From NCBI RefSeq assembly GCF_016097555.1, contig NC_054702.1:75784679-75848678 (forward strand): 64,000 nt of DNA. Direction: 5' to 3'. The notes below the pieces were generated by a model. It had not been told where the DNA came from and did no database searches. It saw only the letters and a program-made list of their open reading frames with translations. How positions within the stretch are numbered: position 1 is the first letter of the stretch; each line of letters starts with the position of its first letter. Below, one piece after another: positions 47,541 to 59,570 of this stretch. Position numbers and translations under genes: made by a program. The DNA is from Gigantopelta aegis. Taxonomy: Eukaryota > Mollusca > Gastropoda > Neomphalida > Peltospiridae.

Positions 47541-49363
47541 TACATTACAAAATAAATTATAATATGATTGTCAAATAGTAATCATAAAAACAAATTAATC
47601 CAACGATAATAGAGAAAAAATTGAGTCAATAAATATCAAAGAAGAACTTTAATTTAACTTTTGGTTATTAAAAGTATAATGAGGAGATACAAGCATCTGA
47701 TATGATGAGCATTTTGACCATGATACAAACAATATTCTTACTTGTACTCGTGATTTAATTATTCAACGAAACGCAATGACATGATGGTTATACTGAACTC
47801 ATTTTCAAGACAATATTCTGCCTACACTGAATAGAGGTTAACTAGGTCAAAACCGAAACCAAAACTGGACAGGTCAGGGCGTGTGTGGGGGTAATTTTTG
47901 GCATGCTTCCATCGGAAAACTGTTCAAGCACGTCTGTCGTGGGCACAACCTCTGACTTCGCCAGGTCAGGGCATACAACGACGTTTGATACATCAGTCAT
48001 TGCAATGACGACAACACTCAGTCGTTCATAGGCGAACAACCATCCATGTGCGAATCAGGCCCGACGATGCATCACCTTAATACGAGTAAGAACTTGTGTT
48101 TCAAGGTCATATAGCCATAACTGCAAATTAAACATTTAAATGGAGCAACTTAAGATAAGTGAAGAGAAACAGAAACACCCACTTCTTTACGTCAGTCAGG
48201 ACTCACGTGCCGGATCACAAGCTTTTCTGTTAGAACCTTTGTCTTGTTCTTCCATTCTTCTGACATTCTTACTAAGTGGCCACAATGCAAAATTTAAGAC
48301 ATAGATTATGGCGCAGGGTTTCAATTAGTGATTACAATGGCCATAAATGAACAATGGCTCACACGGAGGAAGGAGTAATATTTTTTTCACTTTGTTGGTG
48401 GACTGTGGTGCAGTGGAGCGCAGAAGACGAATAAAGAAGACAATATCTCGATTGTTGCTCATTACCGTGCCATTTTGTGATCGATGCAGGTAGCAGCATT
48501 TTGCCTGTCAACTTAAGATGGGCCAAGGCTCTCGTCCAAATGTATTTCTCGTGTTTTGCCAACTGAGGTGTATTGTCTGTCAGTCATAAGCCTTAATGCA
48601 AGATTACAAAAAGGAATCAAGCTGGAAAAAATATGAAATCTTATCCATTCAGTGGGAAGAGAAAAAGTGCACCTTGGGGGAAAACGCGTAAAATGAGACA
48701 ACGATAATAACCGTTATGATTTCGAATGACAAACCAGCATCAGTCACTGTACACGGACAAAAGGCCGCAAACACACATCATTCATCAAATTAAACAACCT
48801 TAACGGTGCAAATGGAAGACGGCGATCAATGGCATTGATTCGACGGAACCAAAGCTTCAAAGAATTTTATGAACTACAAAGTAAAACCGTGTATGGTATT
48901 GAAATGGAAGACGATAACAATAATAAAGTGTAAAATGATTTAAAAAACCAAAAAACCCAGCAACAAAACAAAAAACAAACCAAAAAACTAAAACATATCT
49001 AAACATATTTTAGCCAACATAAAATACTCAATTCTTTTGGTGTGGTAAATTAAATGCCACCAGTAACATATAATTACATGAATTTAACAGACTTTTTGTT
49101 ATGAGTTCTATTCAGACTTTTAGCTCGCAACGCGTTTGATTTGATTTTCAGTAAAACGTTTATTAATTTTGCTCTCTGTTTCATTAAAATATACTGTAAT
49201 CTATCTATATATACACTACTGATTATTAATATTTAATATTTATTTGATAAATTAAAAATGATTCTTTTAAGACTTAAACAATGGCGAATTTTGATTTACG
49301 TTAGTGGAAAGCTTAAAGTGTAATCTACTGTAGCCCCAATCAAAGGATATCATGTGCAGGTAC

Positions 49364-50991
49364 TGGCTGTCTCCGGAGTCGCTGGGCGACCCCTCAAACA
49401 TGTCAGATCTGGAGAAGTTCATTCCGTCGTCTGGAGATTTTGGCGACGACCGGTCGAACATTGGCGGCGAGCTGGCGGACAGCCTCGATTCGGAGAGGCA
49501 CCGTTCCCGCATGCTGAAGCCGAGGACGTCCGAATGCTGAAGACTGGGGTTAGGGATGGCCACACTAGTGGGCAGCATGTGCGGCAAGAAGTGGGGGAAC
49601 GTCGAGGTCGGGGTGTGGTGGCCGAGGTCCAGCTGCATCGACTGCGAATTGTCCTGAAGCAGAGCGGTCTTCGCTCTCGGCGACAGTCGTGTGTCCGTCA
49701 CCTTTGTCCGTTTCTTCTTTGGTGTGTTGCTGACGACCAGGGGAAGCGCTTCGGTCTGTTCCGGTTCCGTCGCGTACATAGGGGGCAGCATTTGCGTAGG
49801 AAAGTAGTACGGAAAGTGAGGAAAAGGCACATGCGGGGCAACATGTGAACGAGGCATTTCAAAGTCACGGTGTAGAGGTTCAAAAGCACTTATTTTGTCC
49901 TGAGCACGACTGACAATATGGTCATGGATGAGGTCATGCTTGATTGGAATGACTGGACTGGATTTCACTTCGTTCCAGATTGATTCCTGTTTCTTTTCCG
50001 CTTCTCTGCATTTCTTCGCCACACCCGACGACGACTGGTGGAACGCGGCACTTTTTAGAACACACTTCTCTATAAGTTTGTTAACGGCACTGTCCACCGC
50101 TTTGGTTATTGATTGCACGATTTCAGTTTTCACACTCTCCGCCATCTGCTGAAGGTCGTCTGGTTCCACTAGAGCCTTGCTGGTCGCCGCTTTGAAGGCG
50201 TTAAAGTCCCCAGGTTTCGGTATGACGAGCTCGTCCGGACGACTCTCAAAAGCCACCCCGTTACACTCTTTATTCTCCATCTCTTTCTCCTTCATCCACA
50301 TGCGAACGGCGTCGCTGTACTTGCTGACCTGCTTGTTGACGTCACCGGTGACGTCATCACCGCAGAGGGCGTCGCAGCGCTGTTTTACCACCTGCAGCTG
50401 GTGCTGGAGCTGCAGGATGTGCTCATGCAGGACGTTGTGGTTGCCACGGTGATACTTCGTCTCCGAGCAGCCGAACTTCGTGTCGTGCTGCTGTGGTTGA
50501 AGCTGCTTGCGTTTCGGCCTCCTCATGTCTGAACTGTTGACGGAGGCGTTGTCTGGGTGGTCGCCGGACGACGGGCGCATGCTGGTGATGATGTTCTCCA
50601 CGCGAGCTCGCTTCGCCTCCTTCGTGTCGCCCACAGGCGAATCCTCAAGGTCGTTCGTGACCATGTCATCGTAAACCTTCTCGTCGTCGACGACGTCTTC
50701 TACGTCACCATCGCCACGGGCGCTGTCCACGTCGCTGTCGGCAACGGATCCGTTGCAGCACGAATGAACGGAGGCGGTGTCGACAGAGTGGGTGTCGCGG
50801 GCTCCGGGTTTAGAGCGCAGCATACCTTCGATCATATCTGAATCTGGCATGTTTCCGTTAGGACAGAAGCTTTTTATACTATTATTGTTATTGTTGTTGT
50901 TGTTGTTGCTCATCTTATTTTCCTTGTTTTGAAGAATTTCCCTTAACAGCAGCGTTGTATCACCGGACAAACTGTCAATACCGGGCATCAT
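49364..50991 (-). CDS. prox: Prospero homeobox protein, large N-terminal exon
   Basis: The exon starts at 51011 after the acceptor TTATTCTTTTAAG; the ATG chosen is at 50991 (ATGATGCCC), the first in-frame ATG. It encodes residues 1-542. Visible blocks are LSGDTTLLLREIL (8-20), a nine-Asn run (29-37), an acidic stretch (83-123), AKRARVENII (126-135, shared with vertebrate PROX1), a Leu/Gln-rich coiled-coil-like segment (191-209), QTEALPLVV (412-420, also in PROX1) and the basic TPKKKRTKVTDTRLSPR (423-439), typical of invertebrate Prospero proteins and a likely nuclear localisation signal. A His/Pro/Phe-rich part and a Ser-rich tail follow. The frame stays open to 49267, but phase requires splicing before that. 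The donor AGCCA|GTACCT at 49363 is the one candidate that fits the next exon; it would make residue 543 His. An unseen small exon cannot be excluded. Confidence 0.93.
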
Positions 50992-51217
50992 TGTCAACGG
51001 ACCCGAAAAACCTTAAAAGAATAAAAGAATTATGAATTACTTTTTAAAGCAAAACAAAAATATTCCAAATCCCCTTCCACGCGCCTTATGAATAAACACG
51101 GCTAGGATATATTAACATTTTATATAAATGACACACTTATTTATATTTTTGCATAAAGCAGGTAACCGTCTTATATACATGTATACAAAGCTAAATAAAA
51201 AAGGACAAAAATCGATT

Positions 51218-51220
<3 letters not shown>

Positions 51221-51268
<48 letters not shown>
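51221..51268. repeat. (TA)n microsatellite
   Basis: About 24 TA units in prox intron 2. Confidence 0.95.
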
Positions 51269-51269
<1 letters not shown>

Positions 51270-51667
51270 CATGAAACTGAATCTGTCATGTATTTAAGTT
51301 CCTGAACTCTTTTTTCAATCTACTATTACGCTAGTAAAAGACGAAAAAGAAGAAGAAGAAGAAGAAACCTACTGTCATTGTTCAATTAGGTTAAAGAATA
51401 CATTATAACTTGATTTTATTACTTTCACACATCAATAAAATAAATACAATAATTTGCTTTATTTTATATTACAACAAGCAATTGCGATTTAAGTTTTATG
51501 AATATACTGTTGAGAAAAAATATTTTGATTAATATTTGAAAAACCCAGTTGCCTAGTTTTAACACATGAACAAAACAGTTGGCCACAACGCAGATGGTTG
51601 TCTTCTTTCTGTATAAAAATGTTTTACAAAATCATAGGTTGGGGTTTCTATCTATGATTGGCAAATA

Positions 51668-53138
51668 AACAAATAAATATCAGGAATAGCCAAACATAAA
51701 ACGTTCAGCAAGTTCGACACAAATAAATATATGGAATAGCCAGACATGAAAAATTAAGCAAGTTCGACACAAATAAATATATGGAATAGCCAGACATGAA
51801 AAATTAAGCAAGTTCGACACAAATAAATATCAGGAATAGCCAAACATAAGAGGTTATGCAAGTTTTAGACACAAATAAATATCAGGAATAGCCAAACATA
51901 ACAAATTCAGCAAGTTCTAGACAAAACTATATATCAGGAATAGCCAGACATAAAAATTTAAGCCAGTTCGACACAAATAAATATCAGGAATAGCTAGACA
52001 TAAAAAGTTAAGCAAGTTCTACACACGAATAAACATCAGGGATAGCTAGACAGTACAGGTTAGGCCGGTTTTACATCGGGGATAACCAAATATTAGAGGT
52101 TAGGTCGGTTCTAGACAAAAATAAACATCAAGGATAGCCAAACATAAGAGGTTAGGCAAGTTCTACACACGGATAAACATCAGGGAGAGCCAAACATAAG
52201 AGGTTAAGCAGGTTCTATATACAAATAAACACCAGGGATAGCCAAACATAAGAGGTTAAGCAGGTTCTATATACAAATAAACACCATGGATAGCCAAACA
52301 TAAGAGGTTAAGCAGGTTCTATATACAAATAAACACCAGGGAGAGCCAAACATAAGAGGTTAAGCAGGTTCTATATACAAATAAACACCAGGGATAGCCA
52401 AACATAAGAGGTTAAGCAGGTTCTATATACAAATAAACACCATGGATAGCCAAACATAAGAGGTTAAGCAGGTTCTATATACAAATAAACACCATGGATA
52501 GCCAAACATAAGAGGTTAAGCAGGTTCTATATACAAATAAACACCAGGGAGAGCCAAACATAAGAGGTTAAGCAGGTTCTATATACAAATAAACACCAGG
52601 GATAGCCAAACATAAGAGGTTAAGCAGGTTCTATATACAAATAAACACCAGGGATAGCCAAACTTAAGAGGTTAAGCAGGTTCTATATACAAATAAACAC
52701 CAGGGATAGCCAAACATAAGAGGTTAAGCAGGTTCTATATACAAATAAACACCAGGGATAGCCAAACATAAGAGGTTAAGCAGGTTCTATATACAAATAA
52801 ACATAAGGGAGAGCCAAACATAAGAGGTTAAGCAGGTTCTATATACAAATAAACATCAGGGATACTAAAATATAAGTAATTAGGCAGGTTCTACAACAAA
52901 TAAACATCAGGGATACTAAAATATAAGTAATTAGGCAGGTTCTACAAACCAATAAACGTCAATGGAAGCCAAACATAAGGAGTTAGACTGGTTCTACACC
53001 ACACACAAATCAATGTTACCGAGAGGCAGACGTAAAACGTCAGGCAGGTTCTCCACATAAAACACGTTAGCGACAGCTAAAAACTTGTGAGGTTAAGCAG
53101 GTTCTACGCAACACACAAATAAATGTCATAGAGGCAGG
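51668..53138. repeat. 52-bp minisatellite, about 28 units
   Basis: Consensus AAATAAACACCAGGGATAGC, CAAACATAAGAGGTTAAGCA, GGTTCTATATAC. Central units (52200-52850) are nearly identical; the ends are diverged. Marker variants GGGATAGCC, TGGATAGCC and GGGAGAGCC recur in a partly regular order. Confidence 0.96.
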
Positions 53139-53776
53139 TGTTGTATAAAGGTGAGCATGTCACATCTCTACCACAACACCTATTTGACAAAAAAAACAAC
53201 CTTCAACAGTTTTCAGTGTCTAACACAACTGATAAAGATATATATATATCAACGATATTAAACTGGAGAAAAGGATAAATAAAATAAAAACACATACTCA
53301 TTAATCGACAAAGAAAACAAATTTATAATGACAGATAAACCATATCAACGATAACACTTCCTATTCGTATGCTTATATGTCGTATCAGTTTCAAAGTTCA
53401 GACATTAAAAATAAATGTTCTTGTTATGAGAAAACAAAGACCAAAGCAACAAATACAGTGTGTCTGTGTGTCACATTACTGTCAACAGTTATATTTCTAG
53501 ACGTGATCCAAGGACAGGTTTAAACAAAAAAGGGTCAAATAATTGTAACAAATAAATGTCAAATAATCGAGAAAAATTAGTACAATGGTTCAGTCTTCAA
53601 AACGCAAATTTGTATTTGAACTTCCAGAATTTGCTTCACCTGGACATTTGGTCTACTTATAAATAAGTTAAAGGTGCATTGTTTTGTTTCGGGTGTTTGT
53701 TTGTTTTTTACTAGCAAATTATCTTCAAAAATTGTAACCAAAATACAGGATTCCTATAATTTAAATTTCAGTATTA

Positions 53777-53879
<103 letters not shown>

Positions 53880-54326
53880 TCTTTTTTTCTCTCTCTATGT
53901 TGAAAATACTGAATTGTATTTAGTTTTAAAATGTTCTTAGTGCGGATAGGTTATATTACGTTCAATCAATACTGGACTGTTAAATTAGCTTAGCCTAGCA
54001 ACTCGTGGCTTTAGCCTCAGAAAGGCCTTAAGAATGGTGTTTTTTCAACATATCTAGGTAAACTCAAGATATTTACGTACAATCTATTTTACATCAAAGT
54101 AACAAAGAAATCAGGTATGTCTAGAATCCCATCGACTATTGGATATATAATATTTATTGGTTCCAGTTACCATTTACCAGTACCAGTTACCACTAGCATA
54201 TGTTAAAATGGTTTGCTACAATCGTTAGTGTGTCGATCGGTAGGCATTAAAAAGTAGTTTTTAAAACGACTGTCCTGAATTTGATTCCATTATTGTATGT
54301 TTCCGACTAACAGAGCCGTATCAAAT

Positions 54327-54620
54327 ATATTTTCTTGTTTAGAATATCAGTGTCAGTATAAACAAAGTATCTGTTGCCGTCTTTATGTTTGTAGTAGCCC
54401 AAAACCAGACGTTATCTTCCAATAATTTCGTATACGAAGTAAATTTTAAAATTTACTTGTGAAAACATTCAGCACTCGACTGCAAACACATTGGATGTAC
54501 AGAAACTGGTATTTTAATGAAGAAAATTTACTCAGTATGTAATTTTAATCTTTAAAAGTAATCTGTCAGAAAAAATATCTTATAATGGCTGCAAACTCAG
54601 GACAATCCTTTTAAAATATA
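54327..54620 (+). repeat. Dispersed repeat C, fullest copy
   Basis: From AATATATTTTCTTGTTTAGA to ATGGCTGCAAACTCAGGACA. Other copies or fragments are at 15427, 30598, 39800, 41627 and 45240, all in the plus orientation. Confidence 0.7.
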
Positions 54621-54822
54621 TGGGGGGGAGGGGAGGGGGGTTAATGAAGAAAACAAAATAAAAAATATTTTATAGTTTGGGAGACAAACAAGATCATTTT
54701 TTAAAGTTTCACATAACATTAAACTAACATCATCAACAACAACAACAACAACAATAATAAAAACAAAACTACAACAACTATACTCTGATACAACAGTTCA
54801 TTATTATAAGTAACAATATTAC

Positions 54823-54899
54823 CTGCGTTCAGAGCGAGCAAGTTCCCTGGGTGGTTCCAAAAGAATGGCAGGATGTCTCCGGATGAGAGGCAACCATTT
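54823..54899 (-). other. prox: Prox exon 2: N-terminal coding or 5' UTR with uORF
   Basis: This 77-bp segment is bounded by a clean acceptor (CTATCTTACAG|AAATGG) and donor (ACGCAG|GTAATATT). Its phase joins exactly to the acceptor at 51011: the split codon G|GT gives glycine and the frame stays open into the ATG at 50991. In that frame it reads 25 residues containing GDILPFFWNHPGN, which looks like real protein. A different frame begins with an ATG at 54897 and stops after 22 codons inside the exon. So it either encodes the N-terminus from an upstream ATG I did not find, or is 5' UTR with an upstream ORF. The clean splice sites make it a likely exon either way. Confidence 0.65.
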
Positions 54900-54949
54900 C
54901 TGTAAGATAGGTGAAAAAACAGCTGTTATACACAAGCAATTTATTCCAG

Positions 54950-55260
54950 TGTAAAGAAATCGGTGGAGCGGAGCGGTATCTGGCGCGTGCCCGTGTAACC
55001 AACAGGCACCTGTCGCTAACTAGACGTCCACTGACTGGTCAACCGGCACCAGAGATCATCAACACGCGAAATGTCCGCCATTAACGCTCGGTGCAATTAT
55101 TTTTAAAAGCCCAGGACACCGCTCCCCTTTACGGAGTGTCGCCTCCTTTCTTGTAAGAAAGCTTTGTGTGTCCGGGGGTTTGTGACACCGAGTTATCACA
55201 CTTTTTACGTTTTAGCCACCGCTCGTGATTTCTTGATAATAAAGAAAATGAAAAATGTGT
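54950..55260. promoter_or_regulatory. Candidate regulatory island or alternative promoter
   Basis: GC-rich, CpG-containing block 50-360 bp upstream (in gene sense) of the 77-bp exon, with E-boxes such as AACAGGCACCTGTCGC. It could hold an alternative start for prox or an enhancer. No ATG in the right frame was found. Confidence 0.35.
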
Positions 55261-56502
55261 CACACGGGGAACAATGGCATACAAATCTTGGAGCAATTTT
55301 CTTTCCGCTTTAATGCAATCCAAAAAAAAAGAAGAAAAAGATTTGATCGTCTTTAAACAGTAATTTTACTTACATGCTAAAAAAGTATTTTCCACCCCAA
55401 AAATAATGAACATTTTAATTTTTTGAGTTAAAAAATACTTGATCGTCTTTAAACAGTATTTTATTTACATACTAAAACAGTATTTTCTAACAAAAAATTA
55501 TGATTATTTTAATTTAAAAAGTTTAAAAGGAAATCCAAGTAAACAAACTTATTGGAGTTATATTAAATATATTTAGGTGGATATTAGATGCAGTAGTTTA
55601 TGAACTGTTCCTCAAAATAAAAGACAAATAAATACATTGAAACTTAAAAATCTAAATTAATATTTCACATTTGCTATATAATATGCATTAATATTTGATG
55701 TTAAAAATAATTGTAAGTCTACAAGACATGGTATTATATTACATATTATTACAGATATTTACAAATGATGATACAATTGTTTTTATTTGATTTTAAGATA
55801 ACTAAATACAAATTTGTAGTGGGTTAGGGTGTAGCACACAGAGATAGACCAGGCGGTTGAAGTGCGGTGGTTTGTAGGATCCATTACCCTCGTTGGACCG
55901 TATCTTTTCCCCAGTTCCAACCAGAGCAACACGATGGCATTGTCAAACACTATGGTATCAGCTGTCATCATGCAAAAGAGATCTTGCGGCAGCTGGTTTT
56001 GTCTCATTTTCTGAACCAACAGTCGCAATAACTATTATGTTTCGTACTTTAAAATGTGCTCAGGTGTCATTAATGAATCCAATGATGGGGAAAACACAAA
56101 GGATCACACCAACACTAAGAGGAAAGAGTAACTGTAGCCAAAACCCTCATCCATATTGTGAGTAAGTTAACCGTGTTTCTGACATTCAGACCAATATTAC
56201 ATCTTGGTAATATATACAGACATTATGATGCATATTATAGTGAATTAAATTTGGTATACAATACCAAGTGTTCCCTTATTTCTTTCTCTCAGTACATATA
56301 GTCTGTGTTACCCATCTCAATCCAGAATTTTTTGTAGCAGTATATTCATAAGACACACTGCACAATTTTATTCCCATTACAACTAAACCTAATTGGTAAA
56401 TATATGCTTTAGATGGGTGGATACACGTGGGTACATGTGTGGTGGTGTTGCTGTTGTTACTACTACTGCATGTGCTCCTTCTTTATGTTGTTGTTGTTGT
56501 TG

Positions 56503-56503
<1 letters not shown>

Positions 56504-56551
<48 letters not shown>
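56504..56551 (+). repeat. (GT)n microsatellite
   Basis: Preceded by (TTG)n. Confidence 0.95.
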
Positions 56552-56553
<2 letters not shown>

Positions 56554-56959
56554 CTCTGAACAAAACGTACATCCACTACAAAATGCAGTATTAAAAAAAT
56601 TAACGTGGCCGAGAAAAAATGTGTGGTTTAACCTTTAGAGACTGTGTTAACTCACAAATGACTAGCAATGTTCCTTTACTCAAGGGAGTGTATTTGTGGA
56701 CTTTAACATCGATTGTCGCGCACACTATTTTCCTCTTTCTCTGTGGCCACGTGCGAAACCCCTATACGACAATACCACGTCTAGCAGTCGCTTAAGAACA
56801 GTTAATTATTATTGTAATATGGGTTAAGTCTGGAATAATCACATGGGGGCGTAGAACACTAGACTATTTTTTTAATGGATTGTTAAAATATTACAGTGCA
56901 AATAATGCGACATAATTTTTTATTTTATATTATAAGTGTTCAGTATTGTACATTTTTAT

Positions 56960-56964
<5 letters not shown>

Positions 56965-57038
<74 letters not shown>
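56965..57038. repeat. (TA)n microsatellite
   Basis: About 37 TA units. Confidence 0.96.
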
Positions 57039-57041
<3 letters not shown>

Positions 57042-57426
57042 TATTAAAATAATAATTATAAAGGCCTTTAAGACCTTTTGGTCGTTCTAGACTTTTAATT
57101 GCTATTGTAATCTTCACTCGGATATCGAAATAATATATCGCCCCTTGAGCAGGATTCTGGATCCGCTCTAAATAATGTACTAAATTTGCCAAATTATCAC
57201 ATATTGCTTCGCGCCCTTGACCGTGTCATGAAAATAAAATAAACAACGGGTGCAAAGGTAAACTTTAGAACATGTTATAAAACCAAAGCAATTATCAAAT
57301 CTAAATTGAAATTTGTTTGAATTAAAACATTAGGGATAATAATATAAATACATCAATATGAATTGCATTTTCAAAAGTATGCTAGCGGCTCTTTTGGTGT
57401 CATCACAAATTATTTTATATTTTAAT

Positions 57427-57740
57427 AGAGTTGGGTCTAGCTCAGTTAGCAGAGTGCTCGCCTGAGGTGCTTGAGTCGTAGGATCTAACCCCCTCGGTGA
57501 CCACCCCCCCTCCTCATCAACTAACTGTTTTCACCCGACCCAACCAGTACCCCACTACTAGTATATCAACGGTCATGGTAAGTGCAGTCCTGCCTGTGGG
57601 AAAGTGCATATATAAGATCACGTGTTGCTTAATGAAAAATGTAGCTCGGGTATCCTTTTAAGAATTACCGAATGTGTGACATCCAATAGCCGATGATTAA
57701 TAAATCAATGTGCTCTAGTGGTATCGTTAAAAAAACAAAA
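57427..57740 (+). mobile_element. SINE with a third type of tRNA head
   Basis: The head GGTCTAGCTCAGTTAGCAGA GTGCTCGCCTGAGG is tRNA-like with an A box. The body shares CTGCCTGTGGGAAAGTGCAT and the tail GACATCCAATAGCCGATGAT with SINE A. Confidence 0.82.
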
Positions 57741-58688
57741 ACGATAACGTTTATTACATATTTATCAGATTACAACTTCTGTTATTTAAAAGTAAAGTAA
57801 AAGCATACAGGAAGAGATAGCGATTACTGCACAGAAGTATTTGTCCATCGTGATATCAGATAACGAACACCATTTAATTTAAAACAGTTAACGAACGAGA
57901 AATACCTCATACTGATGCAGATACCGCACATTAATATCGATATATAGATATTATGTACGAATCAAGGGGGGGGGGGGGGGGGGGGTCAGGAAAATCCTCT
58001 CTCAGTTTATGTTAACATAGAGCCTAAAATCAAACCATTATTTAAATTCATATAATATGCAAAATTGTGCACCCTCCTTTAAAAAAGTGTTGTATTCGCC
58101 CATGTATATAGATGCGCACTTACAATCAATGTGTATCTCAAGATGATATTCATAGAATGCTTAACACTTCGTTGAAAAGAAACACGAGTCAGGTGATATC
58201 ATTACATGCTATACCTGAACAAAGAATAATAACAATGTATCAATCGCACAAATAATTATTGCATGCATGCATATTTATTTAACAATGACTAACTGTATTC
58301 GATTATTCAAATGAATTTCTATGATGTGATTCCCAACATACATGCGCATTTTAATTAAAAAAAATTAAATGGTATTTTTATGACTACAAGCATGAATAAA
58401 ATAACCAGTGAATGAAAGTAAACTGTATAAAACAAAACAAGCATACATACACTTACGCGTATACATAGATAACCCCCATTACAAAACATTACTATATAAA
58501 GCAAGTTCGATAATAATAATAATAGTAATAATAATAATAATAATAACGCAACAGTTTTAGAATTTGTTAATTCTTTTGCAATAAAGAAAAAGTAAAGTCT
58601 TCTAAATTTTAGTTTGAAATACCAGTAAAAAAATAAAAAATGGATGTTTTTTTAAACAAAATAGAAAGTATATTATGTACAAATCTAC

Positions 58689-58878
<190 letters not shown>

Positions 58879-59409
58879 TATTTTTAGAAAAAAACATTTG
58901 TTTCCAAACCAAATGTATTCAAAAACGATTTTTTTTTTCTCTTATTATTTAGAAAACTGACATTAGAGTATTAAAGATATTGGTTTAATGTATTGAATTT
59001 CTTTTTACAGTTTACTGTTTTGACATCAATAAAATGTGTATTAATACAGAAATCACATGAATATGTAAATATAAAACATTAGCGAATAAACATTAAGAAA
59101 AATATAATCACTCTAACATAAAATTGTTTAGACGTTTTAAAATTTAAATATAGTATATGAAATTGATTAATATCAAGTATTTTTTAAAATATATAATTTC
59201 TTTTTCTGTAAATATTCAGCAAGAATTTTGATAGAATCTGGAACACTACTAGTAAAAACTGCTAAATAAATAACTAATTAAATAAGTTAAAACAATTTTG
59301 TTTAAATAAATAAAAATAAATAAATAAATAAAAATAAAATAAAAATTTATTCTTTAGAAATAAAACACAACATGTTCCATTTGTTAAATAAGAAACAGAC
59401 ACTTTTATT

Positions 59410-59570
59410 GTATTTCAACAAAGCGTGTTTCTCCACCTGCTTCCACCGACGACAGAACTAGTGGGGGTAACTGCGCGCCGTGCCTTTGACAGGTGAGTCG
59501 CGTGTGGAAACTGATCACTTGTTGATTACACTTGTGTGCGGCCATTGTTGTCGACGCGTCCGTCATCGTT
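59410..59570. promoter_or_regulatory. Candidate regulatory island in prox intron 1
   Basis: A 160-bp GC- and CpG-richer block between AT-rich and A/C tracts, with GACAGGTG and CACCTG E-boxes and a Sox-like CCATTGTTG. Inference only. Confidence 0.3.

Larger units (their letters stand above)
43180..49363 (-). other. Prox intron 3
   Basis: It contains a compound (GT)(GA) microsatellite (43530-43649), a family C fragment (about 45240-45290), an 18-bp tandem array (47393-47540) and several GC-richer islands (44340-44900, 45600-45850, 46720-47240, 47830-48070, 48170-48850). Small open frames in the islands have no recognisable protein content. Confidence 0.7.

Noticed and set aside
49354..49848. 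164-codon plus-strand open frame opposite the prox exon
   Set aside because: Shadow of the GC-rich minus-strand coding exon.
55129..55323. Missing N-terminal prox exon with an ATG
   Set aside because: The minus-strand frames here meet stops and no donor of the right phase links an ATG to the exon at 54899.
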